From contig OY540819.1 in NCBI GenBank assembly GCA_961205875.1, forward strand, positions 8,682,501-8,746,500: DNA of 64,000 bases. The letters are read 5' to 3'. Of the stretch, positions 40,501-48,897 are shown piece by piece (the stretch's first letter is position 1; the number at the start of each line of letters is the position of its first letter). Both the position numbers and the translations under genes were made by a program. The notes under the pieces were generated by a model. That model did not search any database, was not told the DNA's origin, and saw only the letters and a list, made by a program, of their open reading frames with translations. This DNA comes from Sialis fuliginosa (lineage: Eukaryota > Arthropoda > Insecta > Megaloptera > Sialidae).

Positions 40501-40538
40501 TTATTATTTAACTTAGCTTTGTTAGATTTCTTGAACAT
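10546..40538 (-). CDS. GIPC: GIPC-family PDZ adaptor protein; 5 exons, 352 aa
   Basis: GIPC proteins link cargo-receptor tails to myosin VI on endocytic vesicles. Exons in transcription order: 40538-40218, 15734-15638, 13688-13555, 13294-13037, 10794-10546. All junctions are GT-AG, and phases join to 1059 nt with one terminal stop. Residues 1-65 are a Lys/Asn/Ser/Pro-rich, probably disordered leader. The GH1 region starts at [17 protein letters not shown], followed by [13 protein letters not shown] and [20 protein letters not shown]. The PDZ domain (about 142-224) has carboxylate loop LGLTITDNG and ends FTIRLVEP. A Gly/Arg-rich linker follows. The C-terminal GH2 region (about 271-345) has [13 protein letters not shown] and [19 protein letters not shown]; in the family GH1 mediates dimerisation and GH2 binds myosin VI. 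Length is close to vertebrate GIPC1 (333 aa). The start at 40538 is the first ATG of a frame open through the conserved block. Invertebrates usually have one GIPC gene, so no number is given. Confidence 0.95.
11460..12040. mobile_element. TIR transposon remnant in GIPC intron 4 (TA-flanked)
   Basis: Near-perfect terminal inverted repeats of about 28 bp begin TGGGCAAATCCACAGAACGT at 11460 and end with the complement at 12040. Both ends are flanked by TA (11458-11459 and 12041-12042), consistent with a TA target. On the minus strand 11989-11840 encodes a hydrophilic 49-residue frame (starts [20 protein letters not shown]). A frame-shifted continuation ([13 protein letters not shown]) follows immediately after its stop. 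This looks like the remains of an internal protein, but I do not recognise the family. Confidence 0.75.
12126..12268. mobile_element. Short MITE with inverted arms
   Basis: The left arm (GTGTTTACACCAGAAA, then CAAAACAGCAACATCG) pairs with the right arm (CGTGTTGCTGTTTTG, then GGTCTAAACACGG). Related fragments appear near 13870-13933 (ATCGTGTTGTTTT and TTTTGGTGTAAAC) and 39173-39280 (GTTTTACACCAAACTGACAA and TTTTGTGTAAAAC). No target duplication could be fixed and there is no coding capacity. Confidence 0.55.
12310..12470. repeat. Imperfect inverted repeat
   Basis: ATATTTTACTCTCTGAAA followed by ATAATATAATTTTAA pairs with TAAAATTATATTATTA followed by TTTCAGACAGTAAAATAT. The arms are about 40 bp with mismatches. 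It may be another eroded MITE; no target duplication was seen. Confidence 0.45.
14147..15433. repeat. GIPC intron 2 with C homopolymers and TE debris
   Basis: This part of the intron between the GIPC exons at 13688 and 15638 contains runs of 14 C at 14147-14160 and at 15420-15433. The second run lies in a block from about 15040 to 15480 with several TGACGTCA-like motifs and a CTCACTCAACGTGTGACGTAA end, which looks like an eroded mobile element. No coding exon was found here. Confidence 0.45.
15953..16400 (+). mobile_element. pogo/Tigger-like miniature transposon
   Basis: Inverted ends start CAGTAAAAGCTCCTTATTCG at 15953 and finish with CGAATAAAGAGCTTTTACTG at 16400. Both are flanked by TA (15951-15952 and 16401-16402), the target of Tc1/mariner-pogo elements. 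TIRs beginning CAGT and a few tens of bp long fit the pogo/Tigger group. Several ATTCGCG motifs follow the left end (15968-16065), possibly transposase binding sites. The element is too short for a transposase but keeps one small intact ORF (separate entry). Confidence 0.85.
16086..16256 (+). CDS. 56-aa ORF with a PCNA-interacting (PIP) motif inside the pogo-like element
   Basis: ATG at 16086 opens 56 codons to TAA at 16254-16256. The peptide is charged and helical-looking ([20 protein letters not shown], then [11 protein letters not shown]). Near its end it carries QEKITKFF, an exact match to the PIP-box pattern Q-x-x-[ILM]-x-x-F-F, followed by KPLPK. Drosophila pogo transposase is known to bind PCNA through such a motif near its C terminus. 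I infer that this is the C-terminal tail of an ancestral transposase left by internal deletion, with the first ATG possibly an internal Met of that protein. The frame has no stop and no shift. Whether it is translated is unknown. Confidence 0.55.
   Translation: MKRKIDPSMERSLIFKRQIANATAEYQSELKELLKTAKQEKITKFFKPLPKTEDNN
17618..17774. mobile_element. B-family MITE, half copy
   Basis: Only one arm is kept: it runs from GTACCTCATAAAATG to the end CTTTATAATACCCGACA at 17774. It matches the right half of the full copy at 54144-54477. Confidence 0.6.
17802..18044. mobile_element. hAT-type MITE with 8-bp target duplication
   Basis: Inverted ends are CAGGGCTGTAACTA at 17802 and TAGTTACGGGCCTG ending at 18044. 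Flanks are CAGATTAG (17794-17801) and CAGATTAA (18045-18052), a 7-of-8 match as expected for a hAT duplication that has drifted. The interior is unusually GC-rich near the ends (CTCTGGGGCCCCGGGG) and has 12 G at 17996-18007. It is non-coding. Confidence 0.8.
18850..18905. repeat. Dispersed repeat F fragment
   Basis: TATGGAGAACCATACATGA and the following TTCCATGTT recur at about 45430-45475 with two or three changes. The complementary motif ATGGAAGTCATGTATGG is found near 61290. It is a fragment of an interspersed repeat; its class is unknown. Confidence 0.5.
19195..19660. repeat. Interspersed repeat with (CAGACACA)n microsatellite
   Basis: The block ends with a microsatellite at about 19480-19525 made of CAGACACA-type units, and a short inverted pair (ACTTCCATTTCTT and GAACATGGAAGT) at about 19622-19653. 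Sequences ending in CAGACAGAC-type arrays recur at 23.3, 33.1, 35.7, 36.5 and 45.5 kb, a pattern seen at the 3' ends of some insect retroposons. The open frame through the microsatellite is not a gene. Confidence 0.45.
19698..20200 (-). mobile_element. Family A MITE, copy 1
   Basis: The element starts AGGTACTAACACCAGT at 19698 and ends ACTGGTGCCAGTACCT at 20200. It is flanked by TA on both sides (19696-19697, 20201-20202), consistent with a TA target. The body matches copies at 42.5, 52.1 and 56.9 kb, including TTTGACACCTATTGG on the other strand and a block near CGTCAAATTTGAAAC. It lies in reverse orientation to the 42.5 and 52.1 kb copies. Confidence 0.85.
20989..22503. mobile_element. hAT-type non-autonomous transposon with nested insertion
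   Basis: Ends are TAGGGTTTGCAATCCCGC at 20989 and its exact complement finishing at 22503. The element is flanked by a perfect 8-bp duplication GTTACAAC (20981-20988 and 22504-22511). Eight-bp duplications and YAGGG-type ends are typical of hAT elements. Subterminal repeats built on GCGGGATCCCGC are dense at both ends, plausibly transposase binding sites. I find no transposase frame. A second element occupies 21509-22087. Without it the host element is about 930 bp. Confidence 0.9.
21509..22087. mobile_element. Foldback element with TA target, nested in the hAT-type element
   Basis: The left end CTAGAGTGTTTTTTAAAA at 21509 pairs with a right end finishing TTAAAAAAACACCCTAG at 22087. TA flanks both (21507-21508, 22088-22089). 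The arms stay paired inward for about 190 bp: for example CATGGGAAAAATTACTTTTT near 21649 against AAAAAGTAATTTTTCCCATG near 21927, and AGACTCATAGATCAAACCTG against CAGGTTTGATCTATGAGTCT. The loop is about 21720-21880. It is non-coding. Confidence 0.8.
23195..23365 (+). mobile_element. RTE-like LINE 3' tail (truncated)
   Basis: The stretch includes AGTAGCCTATGTCCGTCCTC, CAAATGTCATCAAGATCGGT, TTTAGCCGTGAAAAAGTAAC and an ending TATAATGTTAGTATGGATAG. This string of motifs is characteristic of 3' ends of RTE-type retroposons and their SINE partners in insects. There is no reverse transcriptase frame upstream, so it is a 5'-truncated copy. The class call is from memory of the motif pattern, not from a search. 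Confidence 0.6.
24597..24757. mobile_element. hAT-type MITE with perfect 8-bp target duplication
   Basis: Ends are CAGGCGCAAATCTAGG at 24597 and CTGGATCCGCGCTTG at 24757 (imperfect inverted repeats). The target duplication GTTAGGAA is exact on both sides (24589-24596 and 24758-24765). The interior is G-rich (GGGGAGGGGGGG, then GGGGAGGGGG). It is non-coding and 161 bp long. Confidence 0.85.
25793..26276. mobile_element. TA-flanked MITE with GGGGAAA ends
   Basis: The left end GGGGAAAGTATGG at 25793 and a right end finishing CCAATTTTCCCC at 26276 are imperfectly inverted. Just inside, ATTGGACCAT on the left pairs with ATGGTCCAAAT on the right. TA flanks both. No coding frame is recognised. Confidence 0.6.
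26500..30100. other. Intronic stretch without recognisable features
   Basis: This is part of GIPC intron 1. It is AT-rich DNA with a small palindrome around TTTGAGCTCAAA at about 27392-27403 flanked by T and A tracts. I see no gene, structured repeat or transposon end. Confidence 0.5.
30145..30355. mobile_element. Family D element, copy 1 (uninterrupted)
   Basis: Ends are GAGCATGGACCGCGCATCTG near 30150 and CAGTCCATGCTC ending near 30341, inverted to each other. The body includes AGAAAAAGAGATA and CCCAAACGTCACCGCATCTC, shared with 41301-41751. It provides the empty-site version for the MITE at 41416-41662. Confidence 0.7.
30645..30783. repeat. Short direct repeat bracketing an interstitial TTAGG tract
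   Basis: ACCTCGAAGCAAAACAAAAT with neighbouring bases occurs twice, about 100 bp apart (near 30652 and 30757). Between them, at about 30719-30737, is GGTTAGGTTAGGTTAGGT, about 3.5 units of the insect telomere repeat. Confidence 0.7.
30962..30981. repeat. (TG)n microsatellite
   Basis: A short uninterrupted TG tract within GIPC intron 1. Confidence 0.7.
32503..33297. mobile_element. Element C, copy 2
   Basis: The ends TGCTTCCTCG (32503) and CGAGGAAGCA (33297) are the same as in copy 1 at 5608-6365, and the body is collinear with it at very high identity. It has the same 19-bp tandem array (about 32696-32768) but a longer GGAC/GACA microsatellite (about 33114-33170). There is no E-type flank, showing that C is a separate mobile unit. 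The small open frame through the microsatellite is spurious. Confidence 0.8.
34044..34426. mobile_element. TA-flanked MITE with long inverted arms
   Basis: The left end CAGTGTATTCCAAGTTTATT at 34044 pairs with a right end finishing AACTTGGAGTACACTG at 34426. TA flanks both. Arms extend inward through ACCTTTGGTCAAATTTAACG (left) and CGTTAAATTTGACCAAAGGT (right), then ATTTTGAAATGCCGC against GCGGCATTTCAAAAT. This is a Tc1/mariner-type MITE by target. It is non-coding. Confidence 0.8.
34468..34617. mobile_element. B-family MITE, half copy
   Basis: It starts TGTCGGGTATTAGG and includes AAAGAATTTGCTCTAGAGC and GAGCAGTGGTACCTAATAAC, matching one arm and the central part of other B copies in reverse orientation to 17618-17774. 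Confidence 0.55.
35530..36560. repeat. Eroded repeats with duplicated motifs
   Basis: TACATCTTCGA plus GTAAACTGTGGCT occurs near 35561-35603 and again near 36270-36325. CTGTCTGTC followed by ACAGCTTTTTTAAC and ACTGAGATTTGCATAAT occurs near 35702-35760 and 36480-36548, with a weaker copy near 45497-45566. These are copies of interspersed repeats; their ends could not be defined. No gene is present. Confidence 0.45.
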
Positions 40539-40830
40539 TTTACACTGAATTATATATATATATTTTTATCCAAACACAAGTACACTTGAGCACGGTTGAA
40601 ACTACACTACATAAGTGGCACCGAACATGTCGATATCGCGATTTATTAATTCACATTATCTGTACGTTGATAAAGAACGAACGCGCGGTTATCTCGACCG
40701 TATGAAGTCCGAGTGTGTGTTTGTGAAGTCGCGAAGTTACAAACCAACAGGTGGGAGGTGTGTGGACATGGTGACGGCAGAACTGTGCACAGATGGCGGG
40801 CTGCGTTCTGTTGCACGCATGGGGTAGATT
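40539..40830 (-). promoter_or_regulatory. Probable GIPC 5' UTR and promoter region
   Basis: Immediately upstream of the GIPC start codon is a (TA)n tract (about 40549-40562). From about 40620 to 40830 the DNA is much richer in CpG than its surroundings (CGATATCGCG, GAACGAACGCGCGG, ATCTCGACCGTATG, AGTCGCGAAG). Constitutively active insect promoters often stand out this way in AT-rich genomes. The transcription start cannot be placed. The plus-strand open frames here are shadows of this composition. Confidence 0.45.
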
Positions 40831-41300
40831 TATTTAATGATATTAGTTTTACTTCCGTGTGTGGATTTAAGGAGAAGCAATGGGGGCTATGGCCTAGGGC
40901 GGAAGGCTGAGAGGGGCGGCATATTCTTTAGTTTCTTATGTTAAAAAAAATAGGAAGACAAAAAATTAGCAGTGTGACTAAAAAAAAGGTCTTCAAGTTT
41001 TAATTTACCTAATCCACATTTTTTGTTTAATAAAATTAGGAATTTCAATTGACGTGATCAAAAAAAAAAAAAACGGTCTCCAGTTTTTAATTTATATTAT
41101 ATTTTGTTTTACATCACTTATAAAAACAGTTATCACTTTTCAGTTCATATAGTAATTCTGACTTCTATCAAAAATAAATTATATTTTCCCTTGGTAGAGG
41201 GACGGCAATTTTTTTTTTGCCACGTAAATACGCCACTGGGGAGAAGGGATCAAACGGGACTTTTCTTAAAACGACAGTATCTAAAATTTTGCCATTTATA

Positions 41301-41751
41301 GAGCATGGACCGCGCATCTGACTCGAAAACAGAACGGTGTCAAAAGAAAGAAAGAAAATGGTTTGGGATATAGGAATGTAATTATCTCATTCTTCTTAGA
41401 AAAAGAGATATATACAGGGTGTATCAAAAAAATGTACTCACACTTTAACTGTCGTTAACATGTTGCTTTTTTTATATTGCAGGTGTAATTAATTAATCAC
41501 AGCATGGCAGGAAATCAACTTAGTTTGGAACGTTAGTTGAACATTTACGAACATTATTCTTCAATTACATCTGTATTCGAAGCTATTTCATTTCAATTTA
41601 TGCTAATAAATAATATTTTTCTCGTCATTCGAAGTGTGAGTACATTTTTTTGAGACATCCTGTATATATCCCAAACGCCACCGCATTTCTCTCACTGTTT
41701 TGAAGAAATGTTACATCACTATGTTAATACAGAATACGCGGTCCATGCTCT
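41301..41751. mobile_element. Family D element, copy 2, split by a mariner-type MITE
   Basis: Ends match copy 1 at 30145-30355: GAGCATGGACCGCGCATCTG at the left and CGCGGTCCATGCTC near 41738-41751. The body is broken between AAAAAGAGATATATA and TATATCCCAAACGCCACCGC by the MITE at 41416-41662. The uninterrupted copy reads straight through this point. Confidence 0.75.
41416..41662. mobile_element. Mariner-type MITE nested in element D
   Basis: The left end CAGGGTGTATCAAAAAAATG continues into TACTCACACTT. The right end is AAGTGTGAGTACATTTTTTT, then GAGACATCCTG. About 31-bp inverted repeats with two mismatches are flanked by TA (41414-41415, 41663-41664). CAGGGTGT ends are typical of mariner-like elements. 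The length of 247 bp leaves no room for a transposase. Confidence 0.85.
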
Positions 41752-42490
41752 ATGTCTATGGGCCCTGCCATATTTTAGATCAAGCTGCGGCCCTCGAGGA
41801 CTCTCGGTGCGGCGAGCATAAATAAAAAAAAAATTGATGATAATAAATGTGCATAGAAATTAATATCTACAACTAAAAAAAAAAAAAGGTCTTTCTTAAT
41901 CTCTCTATTTATTTATTTATATTTATAATATTAATTAGGAATTTAAATTAAAGTGACAAAAAAAAAAGATCCTCAGTTTTATATTGTAAGCTGCGGCCCT
42001 TGGTAAGCTAAATAAAATAAAATTTTTGCTATGCGGCCCGAGAGGTTCAAAAGGTTCTACACCTATGTTTTAGATAATAATTTAATACTACAATAAATTC
42101 TATATGTTGTTCAAGAAAACAAAGCATGTATTGTTCTGTCTTTAATTTTCCACCCGTAACTAAAGGTGATACAGAACACGGACAACAGGTTAGAGCGAGT
42201 ATTGAACACGCGGATGGCTCATTTAACCGCGTTTTGAAATGTAGGTAAATGTTAATTAACTCACTAACGCTCAATACTGCAGTCCCTTGATGCACACGTT
42301 GTTATCTTCTTCCATCGACTGTTCCGATGCAATTTCGACATATTATTTTGTTGTTTTATATATATAACTAGGTATTTGTGAATCGATCATTATTTTGGCA
42401 ATTATATGTTAGAATTAATAACCCAAGAGCTGACGGTTTTCTTGATATATTCATTTACTAAACGAAAATTTTAAAAATAATATAAAGTAA

Positions 42491-42959
42491 AGGTACCAGA
42501 TATGGCCGCTATAAGAACAAATTTTCGTTTTTTTGGATTAATGGGCTTGTTTTTTGTAATTATCATAAACTCATGTTACTAATAAATTAAGTAACTTTTT
42601 ATTTAATCAATTTAATTATCAAAGCATTTTATTTTGTTTGTGTTTTTTCTTCAGTAATGGATAAAGTAAAACCAGTAATGAGCACGCAGTGATGGAAACT
42701 TGCTAATGATTACAAAATGATAAGTACTACGACACAAAAGATATAAAAGAAAGAATCGTCAAATTTGAAACAATTATAGTTTAAATGTCCAACATTTTGA
42801 CACCTATTGGCCGATTGTCATCAAATCACGCAGTTAAATGTATATAGATTAATATTCAGAAATGATAGTAATCAAATATCAACAAATATTTCGAATTCAG
42901 TACATTTAATTAAACAATTTCCATTACTGGGGTCATATTCAAGACTGGTGCCAGTACCT
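42491..42959 (+). mobile_element. Family A MITE, copy 2
   Basis: It starts AGGTACCAGATATGGCCGC at 42491 and ends GACTGGTGCCAGTACCT at 42959, followed by TA. The left TA has drifted to AA. The body matches 52113-52675 with some deletions in the middle (the segment after TTTGAAACAATTATAG is shorter). Confidence 0.8.
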
Positions 42960-43534
42960 TATATCCTTTAAGCGAGCAAGCTATGGAATGTCTGGTAATA
43001 CTGTGTCGGTGGGGTTGGCACCCCTAATTTGTTAAAGCAGCAAAAAAGGCTAATATAGAAATACAGATTAAGGACTGAAATTTTGATAGCTAGATGATAC
43101 TTTAAATATTATTATATATAAAGAGGGGGGGGGGGGCTGAAAAAAGATACATTTTTCGAAGCAATTGGCCTTCAAAACAGTGCATTTTTGTCATTTTGTT
43201 AGCGCCCATATTCCAGATCAAAAGAAGCATTATATTATTTTCTAACAACCATTTATATTTTAAATTCGTTCATGGAATGTACCTTCATAAAATAAACTTA
43301 CATATGTGATCATTGAACAAGCGTGTTAGTAAAGTTGTGTATAGATAATTTAGTAAAATAATGTAGTAAACATAAATAAATAAATACTATAATCATTTTT
43401 ATTGTATTTTTTATTATACCTTATCGTGTATGTACCTAGTATATTCACGGTTCCGTATTTATAAAACAATTAAATTATTTATTATCATTTGTTATTAGTT
43501 ACTTACTTAACTTAATAAATTAGTATATAGTTAG

Positions 43535-44205
43535 TAGAGATTGAAAATAGTTTTTCAACTATTGCGAAAAATGCAACTATTATAATTTTAATTACATATC
43601 ACCATCGATTTCAGAAAACTGGTTTGATTGAACCCAATTTGAAATCAACTATTTGAAACTATTTTACCTTTCCAACTATTTTTAAACTATTTGCCTTTTT
43701 TTATCAAACAAAACAAAAATTTTGTATTGATAAAAAGTCATAAAGACAAAGTTTGAAATAATTCTAATTATTAATATTGATTTTTTTCAAAAAAATAAAA
43801 AACATTAGACATGTTTATAGATAATAAACATAATATATATTTCTTGTGATTTCCTAATAAGTTTGAGTTTTATTCATACAATTTATTGTAGATTTTTTTA
43901 GTTTTATATATTTTTAGAAATACATTTTGTCTATTATACAGATATTTTTTAATAGATATTTATGTTGTGTTTTTACATAATCGACCATAACATGTTTTCC
44001 TCAAAAATTTCGGATTTGACACTTTTTTCTAATACGTTTATTTCACCAATTTATTGATTAAATCGAAAAAAAAATTATTATTGTAAAAAAATTCACAACT
44101 ATTTTGATTAAAAAACACTATTTGCTAACTATTTTACAGAAAAAAAATCAACTATGTATATAGTAACTATTTCATTTAAAATAACAACTATTTTTCCAAT
44201 CTCTA
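43535..44205. mobile_element. hAT-type MITE with perfect 8-bp target duplication
   Basis: Ends are TAGAGATTGAAAATAGTT at 43535 and AACTATTTTTCCAATCTCTA at 44205. An exact duplication ATAGTTAG flanks them (43527-43534, 44206-44213). Inside, CAACTATT or its complement is repeated many times near both ends, plausibly as binding sites. No transposase frame remains. The element is 671 bp. Confidence 0.88.
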
Positions 44206-44213
44206 ATAGTTAG

Positions 44214-47200
44214 TTAATCAAAAGTTTATTAGCTACTTATTATTTATGGTGAACATACAACATAGTGTCTTGGCTCCTCTAATCGAATAAAAATAAATTA
44301 TATGCTCATTAAAATTGAAAATTTATTTACATTTGTATTTTATATTTCTGCATATTTTTTAAAACTATACAATACATTTTAAAAACAATAATATTTCAAC
44401 ATCAATACATGACTTCTATTGGTCTAAATAAGAGAAAAAAATTGTATATTTCCTGAATCATGCAGTGGGACGTAAAAATACATAATATTCATTGTTTATG
44501 TTAACACAAATAATAATTTAATCTACAATTTATTATTGCTAACCTTTTTATATGTATATTATAGCATTTTTAATGTCCATAAAAATATAATATGTTTAAA
44601 GTCGTATTATATGTAAACAATATGCACTAATTTAAATTTAATGATAAATAATAAACATTTGGGTCACTCTTAATGATTTTTTTATGACACTTGTGTTATA
44701 ATTATTATTATATTCTATTGAACGGTCAAATTTTTTTTCAGTATTAAAACATTTTTTTGAGTCTTGACTAACCCTTAAAGGACCGGTTAATACCACAGAA
44801 AAATCATTATGTTTTACTCCTCCGCGTTCAAAAGTCACGGTTATTTTTTTCCAAAATTGGAACGACGCTATCGAAACTTACTGGAGTGACTCTAAAGTAC
44901 CTACCTTGGTCGACTATGGCAGTTACGTCCCTCCTTCTTCATCGAAGATAATGCATTCATTTCCCTATACATTTTTTAAATAGTTCATAAAAAATAAGAA
45001 AAAAAATGTTCTGTATGTACAATGGTATATATGATAAGATTAATTTTGATAACAACGAATTGATAACATTATTATAAATAAAAACGGTTAAATGACTAGA
45101 CATATTTTTACATATGATTTATATTTTATTCAATCGTCAATAATATGTTTATAGTTTAAAAACATGTCAAGCGTTATTAAACCAAATTGTTATTTTTGTT
45201 GTGAAATTAATTATTGGTTATATACTTACAGTTGAACGTATAGCGGATTTTTTTTTATTATCAGGTATTGTTAGTTTAAGTACAATTGATAATTTTATTT
45301 TTTAAATATCATATATCTAATGTTCTTACACCTTTGTATTTGTATTGTATTGTTTACTTTTTAATTTTTTTGATTTAATACATTTTATCGAAAAATATTG
45401 TAGGAATATTACTTACAATAATTATAAAATATCGATATGGAGAACCATACATGATTTTCATGTTCCATATGTTTTTTTCAGTGCTGTGTGTCTGTCTGCC
45501 TGTCTATCTGCCACAGCCTTCTAACTATACTGAAACGTTTGATCGAGAAAGTTGAGATTTGCATATAATTATAGTAAATAGTAAATAATTTTTTTTAAGT
45601 ATTTGGCGTTTTTAAGACAGCAAATTAATTACAATATTTTTTTAATTTAACTATGGCGAATCAGGTATATCATAAATGAAGACATACAAACTACAAACAG
45701 ACACACGCATCTCGGACTCGATTTTTGAACCCTATCACTTTATTTCCAATTTAATTTTTATACACAGTGGAAGTAATGCTTTATCAAATATTAAAATTAC
45801 GACCGTTCAATACACACAGAAACGAATTCAAATAATATTTTGCGTACCTAATATAAATATTATTTACAATTAAACAAGTTATAAAAAGAACGATTAAATC
45901 CGCGATATTTTCTGTTTTTCATAACTTTTACTCTGGGAGAACTACAGGGTTTATAATCGGTTTTAAAATTTGCCTTGTCATTCATGGACCGCGACCATGA
46001 AACTGAATCAAGAAAAAAACTAGTCATGATTATTAAATATTCACTCAGTACAACAGTGAAGCTGAATATATTACAGTACATTTATTATTATTCTTTCAAA
46101 AATGATACGTGAAATACGTATATTAAATATATTTATGCGTGTGTTGTTCATATGACACGCCAACATAATCCGAACGAACTAGATTCAAAATGGCGAACGT
46201 TTCCATACATCTGTCAGGACGTAATGAAAAACTGCATGTTTTTCCTTCTGTTTTCTCAATTATTGGTTAAAATAGTTTTTGTAAGTTATGTGTACAAATT
46301 TAGTGTTAATGTGTTGTGATTTTACCTATGCGCGACGTGTTTAGGTGAGTTTAAATACTTTTTATATTATAGTTAATTTGTTTGTAGGTTAGGATTTTTT
46401 ACACTTTCTGTTAGTTGCATATTTTTTAAATTTATTTATTGGATTCGCATTAATTATAATTTACTTAAATAATGTATAATATCATTATTAATTTTTTTGT
46501 ATATTATCTTAAATAATTATACTAATTAAACAATTCTAAAGTAATACCATTCTTTCATATCATTTATTGATTGCATTTAAAAATATTTTATTATTATTTA
46601 CAATACTACACGGGTTTTATAATCTGAGAAAATGATATTATTCACAAGAACAATGTAGATTAATATTTAAAACCAATATAATGGTTTCATTTTCAATGAC
46701 TAGTATACAAACATGAACATGTAGGTTTATTTTTAATTGTATCTGTTCAACAATCTTGTTCGTTCTATTTGATAAAAATTAATAAGAAAAGTTATGGATA
46801 ATATTTCAATTTGCTCCATTGCATTGTACAATTTATTTTCGTCTTTTATAATGCAGAAATATTTTAATTGTGTTTAAATGATTTATGAAATATGTTTATT
46901 TTATGTAAAATAATTGTTTATTAGAAGTTATATACCTATTTTATTTTTTAAATAGTTGATAAAATTTTGTAATTAGGGGGTGTACACTACACATACAAAT
47001 ACTTTTAAATAATAAACAGTATGAATAGTTTCTATTGTATTCATATTAAATTAATAAGTTATTCATAATTAACTATTGAACTTCTTATTTATTTTATTTT
47101 TTATAAGCCATTGGCACCAAAAAATTGGTTTAAGTTATCATTTTCTTATCGATAATTACGTACTTATTTCTAATTTTTAAAGGATATTATATCATCTGTT

Positions 47201-48685
47201 TGTATACGTCAAATAGTTATTAAAAAAATAATTAACAAGATAGATAAGTAATAAAGTAATATCTTAATAACATCTAGTTTAAACTCAAGATTTGGTTTTG
47301 CATCCAAAAGATGCCTGGGGACATTGCCCCTAAAGAAATAAAATTGTACCGAAATATATTATTTTTGGCCAAATAAGTTATTTAAATGTCAAGTTTTTAA
47401 TATAACCAATGGTCATTGTATAAAAAAATAAACTACTTAAAATATTAATATTTTTATGTTATGGAATTTATTTAATTTTGCTTAAATTACATTCATGTAC
47501 TTAATTTTTGAGCAGAATGTAGAATACTACAGGGATACAGTTGGAATGGGAAGTTGCTGATGAGCCAATCATAGCAGGAGAAAACGAATAGAGTGATCGG
47601 GATAATAGGAATTTATTTATTATTTTTATTAAAAATGTGATTATGTGGGTATAGAAAATATGTCATTTATATCAAAATATTCCTTGAAATGTCTGACGAC
47701 ATGAAATCAATGTTCAAGTGGTGTTATTGAAATACAAGTACAGATGCATTAGTAAACAATAGTTATACTTATTACTGATAATATATATTTTTTCAGAAAA
47801 AATAAATATGATATTTTCTAACATGTTAAATTTTAATTTAAAAGTCGTAAGGTTAAAAATATATAGGCAGTCATGTCGTATGTGGTCTACAGAAGATATA
47901 GTCCCATTTTTATCTAAAATAGATCGCAGCTGCGTTATCGTAAATTGATTGACAGAAATAGTAATAAATTATTCATCTTAAATTTTTCTCTAAATTATTT
48001 ATGATTCGTAATCAAAATTAAAAAATGCATGCTCATGCAGGTAGGGTAGTTTTTTCTGCGGTCAAGAAGCGGAAAATACTTTTTCCGTCATAATTAATTA
48101 AACAAATTACAATGCTTTGAATACAACTAAACAAATGTATAAATATATTTTTTTATATTTCATTTCAATTATACTTATTTGTTATACATATAGTTAATAA
48201 AAATCGCATGAAACAAAAAACGCTGACATCAATACATGACGTTGACATATCAATAATTACAACATATTTACGTAACATATGTTAAATAAATAATATGAAC
48301 ATATATATAGTATTTATAATAAAGAATATAGCGGTTCTTTTCGTAGAAATTTTCAATTAGATAGTTTTTAGTATTTGTATGTAGGTGGTAGTCGTGAAAA
48401 TACGAAGAGAGGTCGAGGTACTAACTTTAGAGGATCTTTAAATAAATAAATTTAAAAACCAAGTTTAAAATTTGTAATATTTAATCATAAATAAAAAATA
48501 GATTTTATGTAATACTGACATATCTAAACAACATAGGATAAATTAATAAATGCTTCAAATTTTTAGATAAATGTTTTTAAATAGATAGGTATTATTTACA
48601 TACAAAAATGTGCTATATTGGATAATTTATATTATAACTGAATTTATATATATTTATTTAAAGTAGGTCATTATTAACACTATTT
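44214..48685. other. AT-rich region with one candidate 5' exon
   Basis: Apart from the CpG-rich block at 46140-46346 (separate entry) and an F-repeat fragment at 45430-45475, I see no gene, transposon end or structured repeat here. Open frames at 44638-44838 and 45860-46081 show no recognisable domain. Confidence 0.4.
46140..46346 (+). other. Candidate 5' (untranslated) exon with splice donor
   Basis: This block is CpG-richer than the surrounding kilobases (ACACGCCAAC, ATCCGAACGAAC, ATGGCGAACG, ATGCGCGACGTG). It ends in a good donor, GTTTAG followed by GTGAGTTT (GT at 46345-46346). It holds a 26-codon upstream ORF, ATG at 46190 to TAA at 46268-46270. This is the pattern of a first exon of a plus-strand gene whose coding exons lie further right or beyond the window. 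I found no matching downstream coding exon, so it could also be a non-coding RNA or chance. Confidence 0.25.
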
Positions 48686-48693
48686 ATCTAGAA

Positions 48694-48897
48694 CAGCGGT
48701 TCTTAAACTTATGAGGTCTAGGGACCCTCTTTTGAACAATTATTTTTCAGGGACCCCTTCTGACAGAAAAACAAAGAAGGTCGTTAAATACTAATTAATC
48801 ATTGGTAAATAGAAATGTAAAAGTACTTTAATTTATGCCAAATATGTTTCACGGACCCCTGCCAAAAGTTCAGCGGACCCTAGTTTAAGAATCGCTG
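48694..48897. mobile_element. hAT-type MITE
   Basis: Ends are CAGCGGTTCTTAAACT at 48694 and AGTTTAAGAATCGCTG at 48897. Flanks are ATCTAGAA (48686-48693) and TTCTAGAA (48898-48905), a 7-of-8 duplication. Subterminal GGGACCC, GGACCCC and CGGACCC motifs occur on both sides. CAGNGGTTCTTAAACT ends are widespread among animal hAT elements. Non-coding. Confidence 0.85.

Larger units (their letters stand above)
40870..42060. repeat. Two copies of a GCGGC-rich interspersed repeat
   Basis: GGCCTAGGGCGG with GGGGCGGCATATT near 40890-40925 is followed by A-tract-plus-GGTCTTC units at 40980 and 41060. A parallel set occurs near 41787-41825 (GCGGCCCTCGAGG, GGTGCGGCGAGC) followed by similar A-tract units near 41875 and 41955, then GCGGCCC again near 41996 and 42034. 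The D-family element (41301-41751) lies between the sets. It is non-coding. Confidence 0.5.
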
